DNA of 64,000 bases from Galbibacter pacificus (GCF_029603155.1 NZ_JAPMUA010000002.1:682001-746000); one strand, 5' to 3'; positions 30,520 to 40,876 are shown, numbered from the stretch's first letter. The notes: generated by a model from the letters alone, not told the origin. Made by a program: numbers and translations.

Positions 30520-31749
30520 ATGAAAAAAAATACAATTTATATCATCATTGCCGCCATAGCGGGCTTATTATTGGGCTATGTTTTATTTAGCGGAACTAAT
30601 GCCGTTGAAAAAAAGGAAGAACACCTGCATTCTAAAAACGAACAAATGTGGACCTGCTCCATGCATCCGCAGATTATGCGGCCCGAACCCGGCGATTGCC
30701 CTATTTGTGGCATGGATCTAATCCCGGCAGGACATCAAGATAAAGATTCTGTTAATACAAATCGGTTTAGCATGACCAAAAATGCCATGGCCCTGGCCAA
30801 TATTCAAACTACCATTGTTGGAAATACTACGGCCAAAGCAAATACCATTTCTCTTTCAGGTAAAATTCAACCCAATGAAGATGAAACCTTTACACAACCG
30901 GCACATTTTAATGGAAGAATTGAAAAGCTGTACGTAAAATCGGTTGGGGAAACTGTTAATAAAGGGCAAGCCATTGCAGTTGTGTATTCGCCAGAGCTTG
31001 TAAGCGCCCAGCAAGAGCTCCTTACCGCTTATAAAATGAAGGAAAGCCAGCCCGGACTTTATACCGCCGTGAGAAATAAATTTAAAAACTGGATGATTCC
31101 CGAAAAGGAGATTAACGAGATAGTGAGCTCGGGAAAGGTTAAAAACCGTTTTACCATTTATTCGCACATATCGGGAGTTGTAACAAATCTGGAAGCCACT
31201 GAAGGTTCGCACATTATGGATGGTAAAGCCATATTCACTACCGCTAACCTCAACTCGGTTTGGGCTGTTTTTGATGCCTACGAAAAACAAATCCCCAACA
31301 TAAAAAAAGGTCAGAAAATACAAATTACCACCAATGCATATCCCGGTAAAACAATTAATGCCACCATTAACTACATAGACCCCATACTTAATACCGAAAC
31401 AAGGACCGTAGAAGTACATGCTGTATTAAAAAACCAAGACAGTGCCCTAAAACCCGGTATGTTTGTACAGGCTACCCTACAAAATGTAGGTACAGAAAGT
31501 AATACGGAAATAAGTATTCCTGCAAGTGCCGTTATGTGGACAGGTATACGCTCTGTTGTATATGTAAAAGATACTGCCGGAACTCCTACTTTTGAAATGA
31601 GGCGTATTGAAATAGGCTCCAAAAATGGAGAATATTACACTGTTATAAATGGCTTGCAAAATGGTGAAGAAGTAGTAACGCAAGGAACTTTTACCGTAGA
31701 TGCCGCCGCACAATTACAAGGCAAAGCCTCTATGATGAACGGGGAATAG
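30520..31749 (+). CDS. cusB: CusB-type RND adaptor with heavy-metal-binding module
   Basis: A 409-residue periplasmic adaptor for the CusA pump. After an N-terminal membrane anchor (residues 4-22) comes a heavy-metal-binding module (WTCSMHPQIM...GDCPICGMDL, about 43-70), then the four-part adaptor domain of CusB (FNGRIEKLYVKSVGETVNKGQ; IYSHISGVVTNLEATEGSHI; beta-barrel AVFDAYEKQIPNIKKGQKI; GMFVQATL). It is the last gene of the operon, more than 5 kb from cusA, with the other copper genes in between. Confidence 0.92.
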   Translation: MKKNTIYIIIAAIAGLLLGYVLFSGTNAVEKKEEHLHSKNEQMWTCSMHPQIMRPEPGDCPICGMDLIPAGHQDKDSVNTNRFSMTKNAMALANIQTTIVGNTTAKANTISLSGKIQPNEDETFTQPAHFNGRIEKLYVKSVGETVNKGQAIAVVYSPELVSAQQELLTAYKMKESQPGLYTAVRNKFKNWMIPEKEINEIVSSGKVKNRFTIYSHISGVVTNLEATEGSHIMDGKAIFTTANLNSVWAVFDAYEKQIPNIKKGQKIQITTNAYPGKTINATINYIDPILNTETRTVEVHAVLKNQDSALKPGMFVQATLQNVGTESNTEISIPASAVMWTGIRSVVYVKDTAGTPTFEMRRIEIGSKNGEYYTVINGLQNGEEVVTQGTFTVDAAAQLQGKASMMNGE

Positions 31750-31927
31750 GTTGGTTGTTGTTATACTGTTATGTTGTTACGATGCTATGTTGTTGGGAGT
31801 TGAGGGTTGAGAGTTTATAGTTCCGGTTTCATTCTGGTTTAAAGTTTAAAGTCACAACGAAAAAAACCAATGAGCAACAATCAACGCCCAACGAACAAGG
31901 TTCCAAAAACCTTAACCCCAGAAAACA

Positions 31928-32497
31928 TTAAAACAAAAGGCTAAAAAGAAAAGAGGTGAGCCGTAGCCTAAGGTTTTTTAGGGCGTGGGAGATATGTGTT
32001 TCTACTGTTCGTTTGGAGATGTTAAGCTGGTGGGCTATTTCGGCGTTGGTAAGGTTTTCTTCCCGACTGAGTATAAATATTTCCCGGCACCTATCGGGTA
32101 GTTCCTGGATGGAGTTTGTTACTATGTTGTTGGTCTGGTCGAATATTAATTGGTGGTCGGTTTCTGTTTCTGCATGGACATGCAACAAGTATTCTTTGTG
32201 CGCATTGGTTAACGGCAGTTTTTTTAGTTCTTTAAAGACCCTAAATTTTGTGGCCTGTTTTAAATAAGCTTCTATATTGTTGTTTTCTATTTTATGGCGC
32301 CGCTCCCAAAAATCCAGCCACACGTCCTGCACCAGATCTTTTGCATGGGCTTCGTTGTCTATAATAGCCCTTGCCATGACAAACAGCGGCTCCCAATACC
32401 GGTTAAAGAGTTGCTGAAAGGCTTTTTCATCGTCGCGTTTTATGCGGTTTACGAGTTGGGCAATGGTTTCTTTGGAATGTGTATTCATTGCCATCAA
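31928..32497 (-). CDS. ECF-type RNA polymerase sigma factor (FecI-like)
   Basis: A 189-residue sigma factor. Sigma region 2 is at residues about 20-90 (FQQLFNRYWEPLFVMA, KDLVQDVWLDFWERR) and region 4 at about 125-175 (LPDRCREIFILSREENLTNAEIAHQL, KRTVETHISHAL). These features match the SusC/FecR-linked sigma group. It is likely the partner of the FecR gene at 39356-40300 and drives the susC-susD operon in between, but it lies at the distal end behind a terminator, not in front of fecR. It may have its own promoter in the 145 bases before it. Confidence 0.9.
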   Translation of the reverse strand: MMAMNTHSKETIAQLVNRIKRDDEKAFQQLFNRYWEPLFVMARAIIDNEAHAKDLVQDVWLDFWERRHKIENNNIEAYLKQATKFRVFKELKKLPLTNAHKEYLLHVHAETETDHQLIFDQTNNIVTNSIQELPDRCREIFILSREENLTNAEIAHQLNISKRTVETHISHALKNLRLRLTSFLFSLLF

Positions 32498-32571
32498 AAT
32501 AAATAAAAGTCTTTTCTATTGGGGTTAAGTTAAAGTAAACTTAATGCAAATAGAAAGCTATGAAATAGACA

Positions 32572-32597
32572 AAACCCCGGTAAAATTACCGGGGTTT
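32572..32597 (-). terminator. terminator behind the phosphoesterase gene
   Basis: A perfect 12-base stem (AAACCCCGGTAA and its complement) with a 2-base loop, placed 45 bases after the phosphoesterase stop and before the sigma gene, followed by TTTTG on the minus strand. Confidence 0.75.
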
Positions 32598-32641
32598 GCT
32601 GGAATTAAATCAATTTAATGAAAACAATTGATTATAAACAC

Positions 32642-34240
32642 TTACTTGGTCTGCGTTTGGGCATCCGGTTGGGTGTCTATTTTGTAAGAACTGGTTCCGG
32701 TATAGGTATTACCGTACATATCGGTAGCTTTAATTTCTATTTGGTGTTCTCCTACTTCTAGTTTGGTATTGATTTTTCCCCTCCACAAATGTTTGCAGTC
32801 TATAGGGTTGGAAGAACGCCTGCCGGGCATTAATGTATCGGTAAGGTCCCACTCAAAAACCAATGCTTCATATGATGGATCCTGTTCCTGAACGTATTCC
32901 ATTGGTTTCCAATCGCCTTTATCTATTCTATATACTACTTCGTCGTTTTCACTTCCTATAAAAAAGTTGGCATAAATACCTGCTTTGGTGTTCCTTCCTT
33001 TGGCTACAACCTTGGGGGCAAAGATTTTCATCTGGTAGTCTTCGGGCTTACCGGCCACTTTGTACTTAACGTTGTATTGGTTTCCGTTGAAGTGTATGTA
33101 TGCATAACCTTTTGGAGTTCCATCGCGCATTACGGAAATAGGGATACCCTGTTTGTTTAACTTTCCAGAATACCAATCGCCCGAGGTTGTACCCACATTG
33201 TAATGATGGTGTGGTTTATCCTGCTTCCACCCCTGCTCTTTCCCTAGAAAATCCTGACGTTGTATGTGGGTGTGTGCCGACAGCGACAGGGTGTTTGGAT
33301 ATTCTTTTAAAAGGTCGAACAAACGCTCGCGGCTGTCGTCCTTGAAGGGATCGCCTTCGGGTTCGCTAAGCGGGATGTGGAATGCCAATACTATTAAATG
33401 GTCTTTAGGCACGAACTTTAGGTCGTTTTCAACAAATTGAAGTTGATCGTCACAAAAACCGCCCCAGTAACTTTTCCCGTCACGCGGATCGGGGTACAAA
33501 ATATCGTCCAGGACTATAAAGTGAACCTTTCCATAGTTAAATGCATAATTAGCGGGGCCAAAATGCGCCTCATAAGTTTCGTCTGCCAGATGGTCTTCTT
33601 CGGCATCGAAATTAAGGTCGTGGTTACCCAGAAGGTTGTACCAAGGAACGCCTACATCTTTCACGGCCTTGATGTATGGGTTGAAAAGCGAGAGGTCGTT
33701 CCCTACCAGGTCGCCCATGCTCAAACCAAATGCTACATCTTTAACACCTTTTAATTCGTCTACGATACCACGTGCAAAGAAATCTACTTCTTCGAGCGTA
33801 TATGGTTGCGGGTCTCCAAATATAAGCGAGGTAAACGCTTTGTTTTCTTCGGAAGGCATTAAACCAAAATCTACCGATCTGGGCAATTTTCCCGTTGGGG
33901 ACACGCCCTCGAACTTAAATTTTGGGGAACCGTTGGGTTTATGAATGTAAAAGAACTGCGATAGGTTGTCTTTATTTGTATTGATTGCATATCCCGATGG
34001 TTTTATTACCGAAATAATGGCATCGTTGCTTATAGGAAGCTCGTATTTACCGTTGTCATTGGTTACCACTACTTCTACCCCATTGGTTACGGAAACCCCT
34101 TCGAGGCCTTTTTCTTTACGGTCTTTTTTTCCGTTCTTGTTGGCATCGTTGTATACATAGCCTTTTACGGTATCCTGGGCAAAGGAATATCCGGCCAGGA
34201 AAAGCATACAGCCGAGCGTACATAATGTTTTGTTTTGCAT
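32642..34240 (-). CDS. calcineurin-like metallophosphoesterase with N- and C-terminal beta domains
   Basis: A 532-residue exported enzyme. After the signal peptide (GYSFAQ) is an N-terminal SdrD-B-like domain (VKGYVYNDANKNGKKDRKEK) common to this group, then the metallophosphoesterase core with FGDPQP, LSMGDLVGND, NLLGNHDLNF, and a later histidine motif LSAHTHIQRQ, giving the full two-metal site. A C-terminal beta domain (about 390-525) follows. Cotranscribed with the upstream susD-like gene (18-base gap), so it probably cuts a phosphate ester in material imported by the SusCD pair; substrate unknown. Confidence 0.9.
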   Translation of the reverse strand: MQNKTLCTLGCMLFLAGYSFAQDTVKGYVYNDANKNGKKDRKEKGLEGVSVTNGVEVVVTNDNGKYELPISNDAIISVIKPSGYAINTNKDNLSQFFYIHKPNGSPKFKFEGVSPTGKLPRSVDFGLMPSEENKAFTSLIFGDPQPYTLEEVDFFARGIVDELKGVKDVAFGLSMGDLVGNDLSLFNPYIKAVKDVGVPWYNLLGNHDLNFDAEEDHLADETYEAHFGPANYAFNYGKVHFIVLDDILYPDPRDGKSYWGGFCDDQLQFVENDLKFVPKDHLIVLAFHIPLSEPEGDPFKDDSRERLFDLLKEYPNTLSLSAHTHIQRQDFLGKEQGWKQDKPHHHYNVGTTSGDWYSGKLNKQGIPISVMRDGTPKGYAYIHFNGNQYNVKYKVAGKPEDYQMKIFAPKVVAKGRNTKAGIYANFFIGSENDEVVYRIDKGDWKPMEYVQEQDPSYEALVFEWDLTDTLMPGRRSSNPIDCKHLWRGKINTKLEVGEHQIEIKATDMYGNTYTGTSSYKIDTQPDAQTQTK

Positions 34241-34258
34241 GTTTATATTCTTTTTAGG

Positions 34259-35710
34259 TTAATTTTCTGTGTCCCACCAAACTTTTATGCTTATTTCATC
34301 GCCTCCCATGGCTTCTACGGCCTTTTGGTAATTTTCGCTGTTCATTGTCCCCGCCGATATTGGATAGTAAAAACGTGTTGGCATTTCTCCATTATTAAGC
34401 ATATCGGGAGATTTGGGCAATACCGGGAAACCAGTCCTTCTATATTCAAACCACGATTGATAATCGGTAAAATATAGGGCATAGTATTTTTGAAGCATAA
34501 TACGCTCTAAAGTTCCGTTGTATGCCGTAAATTCGTTCTCAAAATAGTCTTCCGGTACTTCTGCCCCCCATAATTCAATAGCGGCCTTGGTCCCGTTTTG
34601 GTAATGCAGTTCGGCATTGTTTAAATAACCGCGCTGTGCCAGTTCTGCCTTTATAAATTCTACTTCGCCATAGGTAAGCATTGGTATAATCATTGGTGCG
34701 ACTACTTGTTTGTTGCTTACGCCCGATGGTGTTGCTATACTATCTGGCAATGGGTTGTTGCGTTGATCTATTGGTTGACCTATGTACCCGTAATCTTCAT
34801 CGTTCAGGCCTCTTGCCACAGTTGCATAAATTTGTCGTCTGGGGTCGTTAAAATTGTTCAGGTTGTTCATAAAAAACTCGCAATAATACCTAAACACGTT
34901 AAAATCTGAAGCCCTGTCCCAAGGGGAAAGATTGGGTGCAACGCCTGTTACCTGCAATACTGCTGCATCTTCATTTGAAGTAAATATAGGATATTTAGAT
35001 GGGTTATTGATGATGCTTGTCATTTTCTGGAACGAATTCATTTCCGGCCTGTTAGACACCCTTAACAATAACCTTAAATGAAGGGAATTGGTAAACTTTT
35101 GCCATTTGGAGACATCGTTGAAAAAGAGAATGTCATCGGTATAGACCATTCCCACGGAAGCATCGTAGAGATTGTTTGCCTTTTCCAGATCTTCTAAAAT
35201 GATTTTATAAATTTCTTCCTGCGAGGTATATTCCGGAAAGAAAATATCTTCTTCGCCTTTTAAAGCTTCAACCATTGGCACATTTCCAAAAACATCGGTA
35301 AGCATGGAAAACGCATAGGCCTTTAATGTTAGCGCAATGGCTTGGTAGTTTACCTTTTCTTCGGCAATGGCAGCCTGTTCCATTTCCATGATGTTGGGGA
35401 GCCATCGGTAATATTCGTTCCAGAAGCCCGCTCCCACATCTTGACGTAAATCGTACAGAAACGGTTGGTCTGTAGTTTGGTCTGCTCCATAAAACACCTG
35501 CATCAAGCCAAAGGTTTTATCCCGTGCTTCGTGTGCGTTTTCGTTTGCCAAGGCATATATTGTTGGGTTCAATGGACTTGCGGCCGTTATTTGCTCCAAT
35601 TGATTGGGATGGGTGTTGATTTCTTCAAAATCTCCCGTACAAGCTGTAACTACAACTAGAAAGGTTATTAATATAATTGATCTAATTTTCATCATTTTAT
35701 TATTTTTCAC
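34259..35710 (-). CDS. SusD-like outer-membrane lipoprotein (SusD-like_2 type)
   Basis: A 483-residue lipoprotein (lipobox VVTACTGDF, then EEINTHPNQL, the usual start of the SusD-like_2 subgroup). Central helices include TLKAYAFSMLTDVFGNVPMVEAL, and the end has KYYALYFTDYQSWFEYRRTGFP. It is adjacent to the upstream SusC-like gene without any gap (stop and start are one base apart) and must form its binding lid. The subgroup is often found beside sigma/anti-sigma systems. Substrate unknown; the linked phosphoesterase suggests a phosphorylated compound. Confidence 0.92.
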   Translation of the reverse strand: MKNNKMMKIRSIILITFLVVVTACTGDFEEINTHPNQLEQITAASPLNPTIYALANENAHEARDKTFGLMQVFYGADQTTDQPFLYDLRQDVGAGFWNEYYRWLPNIMEMEQAAIAEEKVNYQAIALTLKAYAFSMLTDVFGNVPMVEALKGEEDIFFPEYTSQEEIYKIILEDLEKANNLYDASVGMVYTDDILFFNDVSKWQKFTNSLHLRLLLRVSNRPEMNSFQKMTSIINNPSKYPIFTSNEDAAVLQVTGVAPNLSPWDRASDFNVFRYYCEFFMNNLNNFNDPRRQIYATVARGLNDEDYGYIGQPIDQRNNPLPDSIATPSGVSNKQVVAPMIIPMLTYGEVEFIKAELAQRGYLNNAELHYQNGTKAAIELWGAEVPEDYFENEFTAYNGTLERIMLQKYYALYFTDYQSWFEYRRTGFPVLPKSPDMLNNGEMPTRFYYPISAGTMNSENYQKAVEAMGGDEISIKVWWDTEN

Positions 35711-38700
35711 TTAAAAGTCTATTTTTACGTTCATGCCAAATTCTGTTGGTACCGGCATTTGCCCTACTTCTACTCCTTGATACAGTTTAGTGCCTCCAGC
35801 CTGACCGGCTACTTCTGGGTCGTAAATAGGAAAATCTGATATTACTGCAAGGTTTCTTCCGTAAATAGAAAACTTTGCCGCTTGCAAGAACGTGGGTGCC
35901 AAGAATTTCTTCGGAAGGGAATACTCGAAACTAATTTCCCTCAATTTTACAAAGGAAGCATCAAAAGAGTTGGCTTCGGTATTTGCCAGTTTATAGTGCT
36001 CATCATAATAAACAGCAATGGGTAAAGGCGTTGTGTTTGGCGAATAGGTCCCGTCTCCGTTATCTACAACACCATCTCCAACAAGTTCTCCTTCTTCCCT
36101 TCCCCTTAAGGTATGTTTTAATTTTCCCTGTTGGGTAAGTTTATGGTGGGTATGCGAATAGATTACGCCCCCATAACGCCCATCGATGGTCATGCTGATT
36201 CTAAAATTGTTGAACTTGAAATTATTGATAAACCCGGCTTGCCATTTCGGGGTTGTTTCTCCAATATATATATCGCTATCGGTCATTTGTGGGTGTCCGT
36301 TTTCATCGTATAAAACCTCGCCATCGGGGGAACGCTCAAATCCTCTTCCGTACAAAGCCGTAGCCGAACCACCTTCTACCCCTACCAATCTAGCGCTGGA
36401 AGAGCTTAACATTTGTAGTTTTCCTTCAAGTCTTGGGTCCAGGCTTAAAACCTTACTTCTATTTAAGGACCAATTAACAATGCTTTCCCACTCAAAACTA
36501 TTGTTCTTTACAGGTTTAAAGCTAAGCATGGTTTCTGCACCAATATTCCTTACTTCTCCAGAGTTTATCCATGCGGTGCTATATCCGGTAGAACGGGTAA
36601 GCGGTACCCTTAATATTTGATTAACCGTTAAGGTTCTATAGACCGCAAAATCCAGATTGATACGGCTATTGAACATACGCATATTAAAACCGGCCTCTAT
36701 ACTTTTTGTAAGTTCCGGCTTTAGGTCGGCATTGTACAAGGTTGTTGGTGCCACTGCCGAGCTCGGGAAAGGGTAAGGCCCTTTTCCGTAATATTTACTG
36801 GTGCTATAGCGTGGCGCATCGTTTCCAACTTCAGCATAAGAAAACCGCAACTTTGTAAAATTGATTACCTCTGGGAAGTTAAGCAGTTCGCTTAAAATAA
36901 CACTTGTATTTACTGATGGGTAAAAGAAGGACCAATTGTTTTTTGGCAATGTGCTCGACCAGTCGTTTCTTCCGGTAATATCTAAAAAGATCCTATTTTT
37001 ATACCCAAAAGATGCCATTCCGTACAAGCTATTTACCTGTTCGTTACCATCATAAGCACTGGTAAACAAATTGGTTCCATTGGCAAGATTATAAATCCCG
37101 GGAGTTTCCAGTCCTTCTGTCCAGGAATCCAATCTTCTGTATTTGTATTTCATTACATTGCCCCCAAGCGATCCAGAAACATCGAAATTGGAAAATTTGT
37201 TGGTATATGTCAACAAGAAATCGGTATTGACCTCTTCGCTGTAAATATTTGTTTTCTTAAAAAACCCGGTACTATATCTGTTTATATCGTATGGGCGCTG
37301 TTGTTCTGTTCCTTTGGAATAACTGTTAAGGGCACCGCGCAACATTAGGTTAAGTTTGGGTGAAATTGCAACGTCTGCTTTTACATTTCCCGTAACCGAG
37401 TTTTGATCCAAAGAGTTGGTCATTTCATAAGCCATGGCATATGGATTGTCTATGTAACCACTAAAAGGACGGATCATGTCTACTTGTTCCTTTCCTTCTT
37501 TCCAAATGGGTTCGTACCAAGATAGGTCTACATTAGGGTTCTGAAAGATCATGAAATAGGCAATTGAATGATTGTTGTATCCATGACCGGGAAGATTGTC
37601 ACTTTGCCTGTTTCTATAATTTATAACAGAGCTTAACTTTATTGCATTAGAAACCTGATAATTTCCGTTAAGGGAAACCGACATCTGTTCGTACCCGGTA
37701 TTGGGCATGATCCAATCGTTTTTTAAATGGGTTATGGAAGTACGCATAGACCCCTTTTCGCCACCCCCTTGAATAGATACATTTTGTGTATAGGTTGTAC
37801 CGACCCGCCAGAAATCCTTACGGTTGTCTTTATAGGGTTGCCATAATTGACGTTCGGCAGATTGCCCCTCCAAAGTTGGGTCGTATTGATAGTAATATTG
37901 CCCGTCAAATTTTGGTCCGAATGCAGAGCTGCTACCTCCAGTACTTTTACCATCTTCTGAGGCGCCATACGAATAATAAAGCGTTCCATCGGGCTTAACA
38001 TAGCTGCCCTTACCGCTTCCCTGTCCATATTCGTATTGCCAGTCCGGCCAGCGCGTAATTACATCAAAACGGGTATTGGAACTTACGGAAACCCCCAAGC
38101 CTTTTTGCTTTTTCCCCGATTTTGTAGTAATGATTACAACCCCATTGGCTGCACGGCTACCGTAGAGTGCCGCGGCCCCGGCTCCTTTCAGTACCGATAC
38201 ATTATCGATGTCGTCGGGATTTATATCTGCTATTCCGTTCCCGAAATCTACCGGTGTATCGTTGGAAGCGTCTCCGCCCATGTACGAATTGGATGCCCCG
38301 GAAGTTGAAAGCTCACTGGTTACCGGCACCCCATCTACCACTATAAGTGCGGCATTGGCTCCGGGATCTAATGAATTATCGCCCCTCAATTTTATTTGTT
38401 GAGAATTTAATGGGCCGCCCAAAGATTGTATGGACAAACCCGGTACCTTCCCCCTTAGTGCTTCCGACCAGTTATTGGTGCGGGCATCGGTTAATTGCTC
38501 CGACTTAACCGTTTGTTGGGCATAGCCCAGTTTCTTTTCTTCTCTTTTTATTCCCAATGCGGTAACCACTACTTCGTCCAGTTCGGATACATCCTGCAAT
38601 AACTGAATTTGGTATTCTTCTTCGTCTCCAATGGTTATGGTCTGAGAAATAAAGCCAATGTAGGTAATGGTTACTTCATCTCCTTTTTGTGCCGTAATGG

Positions 38701-39205
38701 TAAAGTCTCCGTTAAAATCGGTTACCACGCCCAAGGTTTTACCGTTTACTTGAACGGAAGCCCCCGGTAGCGGAACTCCATCTTGGTCTACAACTTTTCC
38801 ATGGATGGTCATTTGCTCTACCACCTGTACCTTTTTGCGGATAGGAAAACTTTTAATCTTGGAGACGCTTATAAGTTCGTTAATCCTATAAAAACGCAAT
38901 TGGTTTTCTTTTGAAACTTTTTCCAACAATTCCAAAAGATTTACCTCTCCCCAGAAAGTCCCAACAGAAGTGTTTAAATTGATTTGGTCTTCTGATATAA
39001 TAAAATTGTAATTGGTCTTACTTTCTATTATACCGAATAATTCTTCGAGATTGTATGCCTTGTTATTTAGCATTACGTTAGACCTCTTTAATGCCTGCCC
39101 GTTTATTTCGGTAGCAAACAAACTATGCAATCCTAAAACTATTATTATATAAAATGAGGAAATACGCATAATTAATTTATGACATTTAGAAACGTTTTTT
39201 TTCAT
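35711..39205 (-). CDS. SusC family TonB-dependent transporter with STN signalling domain
   Basis: A 1164-residue transporter. Residues about 40-110 form a secretin/TonB short N-terminal domain (YNLEELFGIIESKTNYNFII), the part that contacts FecR in the periplasm; then a carboxypeptidase-regulatory-like domain (IHGKVVDQDGVPLPGASVQV), TonB region (ELDEVVVTALGIKREEK), plug (AALIVVDGVPV; GAAALYGSRAANGVVIITT) and barrel ending FGMNVKIDF. The signalling domain plus neighbouring fecR and sigma genes indicate trans-envelope induction: substrate binding frees the sigma factor. Cotranscribed with the susD-like and phosphoesterase genes. Confidence 0.95.
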   Translation of the reverse strand: MKKNVSKCHKLIMRISSFYIIIVLGLHSLFATEINGQALKRSNVMLNNKAYNLEELFGIIESKTNYNFIISEDQINLNTSVGTFWGEVNLLELLEKVSKENQLRFYRINELISVSKIKSFPIRKKVQVVEQMTIHGKVVDQDGVPLPGASVQVNGKTLGVVTDFNGDFTITAQKGDEVTITYIGFISQTITIGDEEEYQIQLLQDVSELDEVVVTALGIKREEKKLGYAQQTVKSEQLTDARTNNWSEALRGKVPGLSIQSLGGPLNSQQIKLRGDNSLDPGANAALIVVDGVPVTSELSTSGASNSYMGGDASNDTPVDFGNGIADINPDDIDNVSVLKGAGAAALYGSRAANGVVIITTKSGKKQKGLGVSVSSNTRFDVITRWPDWQYEYGQGSGKGSYVKPDGTLYYSYGASEDGKSTGGSSSAFGPKFDGQYYYQYDPTLEGQSAERQLWQPYKDNRKDFWRVGTTYTQNVSIQGGGEKGSMRTSITHLKNDWIMPNTGYEQMSVSLNGNYQVSNAIKLSSVINYRNRQSDNLPGHGYNNHSIAYFMIFQNPNVDLSWYEPIWKEGKEQVDMIRPFSGYIDNPYAMAYEMTNSLDQNSVTGNVKADVAISPKLNLMLRGALNSYSKGTEQQRPYDINRYSTGFFKKTNIYSEEVNTDFLLTYTNKFSNFDVSGSLGGNVMKYKYRRLDSWTEGLETPGIYNLANGTNLFTSAYDGNEQVNSLYGMASFGYKNRIFLDITGRNDWSSTLPKNNWSFFYPSVNTSVILSELLNFPEVINFTKLRFSYAEVGNDAPRYSTSKYYGKGPYPFPSSAVAPTTLYNADLKPELTKSIEAGFNMRMFNSRINLDFAVYRTLTVNQILRVPLTRSTGYSTAWINSGEVRNIGAETMLSFKPVKNNSFEWESIVNWSLNRSKVLSLDPRLEGKLQMLSSSSARLVGVEGGSATALYGRGFERSPDGEVLYDENGHPQMTDSDIYIGETTPKWQAGFINNFKFNNFRISMTIDGRYGGVIYSHTHHKLTQQGKLKHTLRGREEGELVGDGVVDNGDGTYSPNTTPLPIAVYYDEHYKLANTEANSFDASFVKLREISFEYSLPKKFLAPTFLQAAKFSIYGRNLAVISDFPIYDPEVAGQAGGTKLYQGVEVGQMPVPTEFGMNVKIDF

Positions 39206-39355
39206 ATTTTTATTCCGATTTAATCGATTAGCATTTTTGATTTGTGTTTGACTGATACATTTTTAATTTGTTGCGGTTATTTTACAGAGGAAGTGTTGGC
39301 GCACTTCCTTTTTTTGGGCACAAACTTTAATGGCCCAATATTTTTTGCTTACATA

Positions 39356-40300
39356 TTATTTTTCATCTATTGGCAGTGTTTTAAAGATTAGTATTTGGTT
39401 TTTAGTTGTTTTCTTGAACTTTAAATTGGCCGTGTTGGTAACAGCCAAAAGAATGGATGTAAGGCTTTGGCCTTTAAATGTTCCCGTTATCCTTACTTCA
39501 TTAAGATCGGGCTCCTGTAATTTTATGGCAACCTTAAATTTATTTTCAAGGACTTTAATGATATCCAAAAGTCTGTCGTTGTTGAAACTTAAGTTATTGG
39601 TCATCCATAAAAGTGTGGTCTTTGGGTCGAATATTTGGGTTTGCACCACGCTGTCCGTTAAATTAAACTCAATCTGTTCCTTAGGTTTTAATACTTTTGA
39701 AGTCCCAAGCCCCCGAACATCCACAGAACCTTCTACCAAGGAAACAGAAACCCTATGGGCCGTCATGTCCACATTAAATTTTGTCCCCAAAACCGTCGTG
39801 GTAACATTGTTTGCAGCCACCGTAAAAGGACGGTTTTTATCTTTTGAAATTTTAAAGAACGCCTCGCCCCTTAAAGTTACCTCTCGTTTATTGGACTTAA
39901 ATTTTTGCGGAAAACTAAGACTGCTGTTATGGTTGAGCGTTACGGTACTGCTATCGGTAAGCACAATGGTTTTTATTTCATTTTCTGAAGTGGCAACGGT
40001 AGTATACAAAACTTTTTGAGGGCCATAAAAGCTATACCATGCCGAAAAACCGACGCCCAAGGTTACCACTATAGATGCCGCTATTCTATACCAGTTTGCC
40101 TGTTTGGTAGTAATTTTACGCTTTATGCTTTTATAGATGTCTGATTGTACCTGCTTTTTATGCTGAACGGAATCAAAGATATCGGCCTTGTTTTCTTCGG
40201 TAAAATATCTGTTAAAATCTTCAACAATATTCTTTTCACCTTCAGAAGCGGTTCCGTTTATATATCTACTTAATATTTTTTTGAATGTTTTATCCTTCAT
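39356..40300 (-). CDS. FecR family anti-sigma factor
   Basis: A 314-residue inner-membrane regulator. The cytoplasmic N-terminus (1-70) would hold the sigma factor; one membrane helix follows (YRIAASIVVTLGVGFSAWYS, about 72-92); then the FecR domain (EIKTIVLTDSSTVTLNHNSSLSFP; REVTLRGEAFFKISKDKNRPF; VEGSVDV) and the C-terminal DUF4974 domain (FNNDRLLDIIKVLENKFKVAI...ITGTFKGQSLTSIL) that receives the SusC signal. It precedes the STN-bearing susC by 150 bases. Its sigma partner is probably the one at 31928-32497. Confidence 0.95.
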   Translation of the reverse strand: MKDKTFKKILSRYINGTASEGEKNIVEDFNRYFTEENKADIFDSVQHKKQVQSDIYKSIKRKITTKQANWYRIAASIVVTLGVGFSAWYSFYGPQKVLYTTVATSENEIKTIVLTDSSTVTLNHNSSLSFPQKFKSNKREVTLRGEAFFKISKDKNRPFTVAANNVTTTVLGTKFNVDMTAHRVSVSLVEGSVDVRGLGTSKVLKPKEQIEFNLTDSVVQTQIFDPKTTLLWMTNNLSFNNDRLLDIIKVLENKFKVAIKLQEPDLNEVRITGTFKGQSLTSILLAVTNTANLKFKKTTKNQILIFKTLPIDEK

Positions 40301-40460
40301 ACGGTATGTCTAGGTATTCAACTATATATACCGTATATCCATGCCTACACGTAGTGAGAAAACTAGAAAAAAGCCCTATTTAACCTTTTGTTTAAATAGC
40401 CAATGTAGTGGTAACATTTACTTAATAGAAGTTTAACAAAATTATTAAAATTATTAGAAA

Positions 40461-40847
40461 ATGAAAAAAACATTATTATTACTTGTAATTACTATGCTAT
40501 TTGTAGCATGTACAAAAGACGAAATGAACGATTTTTATTATTTGCCCGAAGGTAATGAGCCTGAAAAAGAGGTGGCAAACGTTGATAAGATTGTTGGAAT
40601 ATGGAAAGATGATACGGGGAATTTACAAATCTTCTCAAATCAATTTCAATACACCAAAGTGAAAGTTGATGAAGATTACCATTTTAAGGGTGGTACATGG
40701 GAAAAAATAGAGAAAGGTGTATACTTGGTACAATGGAAGGATGATGAAGGTTCACACATGCTAACAATTGAGGTTGAATTTTACGATAACGGAAATACGA
40801 TGGACTATAGTTATGGCGGTGAAACTTATAAAGCTATAAGGGATTAG
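40461..40847 (+). CDS. small lipoprotein of unknown function
   Basis: A 128-residue protein with a clear lipoprotein signal (MKKTLLLLVITMLFVACTKD) and a mature domain of alternating beta segments (VGIWKDDTGNLQIFSNQFQY, GGTWEKIEKGVYLVQWKDDEG) resembling a small lipocalin-like barrel. No family recognised. It is divergent from fecR and AT-richer than the host genes to its left, and it is the last gene before the phage-like region; it could be host or phage cargo. Confidence 0.7.
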   Translation: MKKTLLLLVITMLFVACTKDEMNDFYYLPEGNEPEKEVANVDKIVGIWKDDTGNLQIFSNQFQYTKVKVDEDYHFKGGTWEKIEKGVYLVQWKDDEGSHMLTIEVEFYDNGNTMDYSYGGETYKAIRD

Positions 40848-40876
40848 TTATTATTCATTTTAAAATGAATGTAAAG

